Notes under the pieces: model-generated
What the model was told of the DNA's origin: nothing
The model's database searches: none
Seen by the model: only the letters and a program-made list of their open reading frames with translations
Shown here: in pieces, positions 5,537 through 5,914 of the stretch
Numbering within the stretch: position 1 is the first letter of the stretch
How the letters are laid out: each line of letters opens with the position of its first letter
Position numbers and translations under genes: made by a program
NCBI GenBank assembly: GCA_015520785.1
Contig: WAPJ01000122.1
Coordinates: 1 to 5,914, forward strand
DNA: 5,914 bases
Direction of reading: 5' to 3'
Source: Candidatus Woesearchaeota archaeon
GTDB lineage: Archaea; Nanobdellota; Nanobdellia; Woesearchaeales; WAPJ01

Positions 5537-5550
5537 TTTCCATATGGAAA
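5537..5550. promoter_or_regulatory. 14-bp perfect palindrome, possible operator
   Basis: TTTCCATATGGAAA is a perfect palindrome with no spacer, in the gene-free region between the tRNA and RPA, about 105 bases upstream of the RPA TATA box. A two-fold symmetric A/T-rich site like this is a typical shape for a dimeric regulator. No partner copy or regulator gene is in the window. Confidence 0.3.
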
Positions 5551-5565
5551 AGTAGGATGGTGATC

Positions 5566-5658
5566 AGAAAAAGTAGGAGAAGAAGGAAGAGAAAAGGAGG
5601 GAAGAGAAGGAACCGGATGAGAAAAGGGAGAGAAGCGTGAGACGAGAAGATGAAAGAT
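5566..5658 (-). terminator. Pyrimidine-rich probable terminator of the tRNA gene
   Basis: Directly after the tRNA discriminator base the minus strand is a nearly unbroken C/T tract. Within 5566-5640 only six plus-strand bases are pyrimidines. It contains CTTTTC and TACTTTTTC runs of the kind at which archaeal RNA polymerase stops. Confidence 0.45.
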
Positions 5659-5659
5659 G

Positions 5660-5805
5660 CGCCGGGGGTGGGATTTGAACCCACGATCCCACAAGGGGAC
5701 GGGATGATTGCACCCGTCAAAACGGTGACTGGTATGCGGGGCTCACGCCACCGCCAAGAGTAGGCTTTAGCAATCCCGCGCAATACCAGGCTATGCGACC
5801 CCGGC
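5660..5805 (-). tRNA. trnS(gct): tRNA-Ser(GCT) with intron
   Basis: The acceptor stem GCCGGGG (5805-5799) pairs with CCCCGGC, followed by discriminator G73, which is usual for serine. The D arm is GCAT / TTGC with a T13-T22 mismatch and the conserved AG...GG..A loop. The anticodon stem CGGGA / TCCCG encloses TTGCTAA once the intron is removed, giving anticodon GCT at 5771-5769. A long variable arm (TCCC / GGGA with a five-base loop) is the class II feature of serine tRNAs. The T arm is GTGGG-TTCAAAT-CCCAC. The mature length is 84 bases and CCA is not encoded. It reads serine codons AGC and AGU. A TATA box lies 30 bases upstream and a pyrimidine-rich tail follows. Confidence 0.95.
5706..5767 (-). 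other. 62-base tRNA intron at position 37/38 (bulge-helix-bulge)
   Basis: The junctions fit the archaeal splicing endonuclease motif. TTGC (positions 32-35) pairs with GCAA of the 3' intron end to form the 4-bp central helix. The 3-base bulges are TA^A at the 5' site and TC^A at the 3' site, with the anticodon stem as outer helix. The inner helix is weak (A-U, a G-G mismatch, then two C-G), so the motif is slightly relaxed. Inside the intron CGGTG and CACCG can form a separate stem. Confidence 0.85.
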
Positions 5806-5830
5806 AAACAGCTGAAAGCAGCCACACCCT

Positions 5831-5839
5831 CTTTTTAAG
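5831..5839 (-). promoter_or_regulatory. TATA box of the tRNA-Ser gene
   Basis: On the minus strand CTTAAAAAG is centred 30 bases before the first tRNA base, preceded by purine-rich GAATAAG as a likely BRE. This predicts transcription starting a few bases upstream of the mature 5' end, followed by RNase P trimming. To the right, 5840-5914 shows nothing I can support. Confidence 0.6.
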
Positions 5840-5914
5840 CCTTATTCTTCGCGAGAAGGTGCACGCCACACACGTCCATCACGCCTGACAACACCAGCGC
5901 AACAAAACCACAGC

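Noticed and set aside
4489..5640. A 383-residue plus-strand open frame, longer than RPA itself
   Set aside because: It lies antisense to the recognisable RPA gene, has no family motif, and ends in low-complexity lysine/arginine codons from the purine tract. RPA has clear OB-fold and zinc-finger features and its own promoter.
5835..5914. C-terminal end of another minus-strand gene at the right edge
   Set aside because: Two minus frames stay open to the edge, one ending RRDGRVWRAPSREE and one ending GVHLLAKNKA, but neither has a recognisable motif. One has atypical codon use and the other would overlap the tRNA TATA box.

Overview
The window reads as a stretch of an archaeal chromosome. Three things point there independently: a tRNA-Ser gene with an intron at 37/38 folded as a bulge-helix-bulge, a replication protein A (RPA) type single-strand DNA-binding protein, and TATA-box promoters about 29-30 bases upstream of both the RPA start codon and the tRNA 5' end. 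An M23 peptidase, small single-pass membrane proteins and a compact layout would suit a DPANN-type or other uncultivated archaeon, but that placement is inference; no phylogenetic marker in the window fixes it.

Left part (1-3715, plus strand): a tightly packed operon whose start lies outside the window. It holds the last 20 codons of an unknown gene, two small membrane-anchored proteins (166 and 169 residues) and an 874-residue membrane-anchored M23-type metallopeptidase. The last three are joined by 4-base stop/start overlaps (ATGA, GTGA), and all begin Met-Arg-Arg-(Ala/Gly) followed by one hydrophobic helix. Each has an even number of cysteines outside the membrane helix. The likely picture is a set of co-translated envelope proteins with a zinc peptidase domain displayed outside the cell. 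The target of that enzyme is the main open question, because archaea lack bacterial murein.

Middle (3716-4044): a gene-free stretch between two convergent transcription units. It has pyrimidine-rich tracts on each unit's coding strand (probable terminators), a perfect 25-base direct repeat with a 66-base period, and a degenerate inverted partial copy of that repeat.

Right part (4045-5914, minus strand): reading right to left, a TATA box drives an intron-containing tRNA-Ser(GCT), followed by a long pyrimidine-rich tail. Next comes a TATA box only about 28 bases before the RPA start codon, which implies a leaderless mRNA. RPA is followed after 54 bases by a small acidic protein ending in a C-x2-C / C-x3-C zinc knuckle, with a strong Shine-Dalgarno, probably in the same transcript. 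The last 75 bases or so show no gene I can support.
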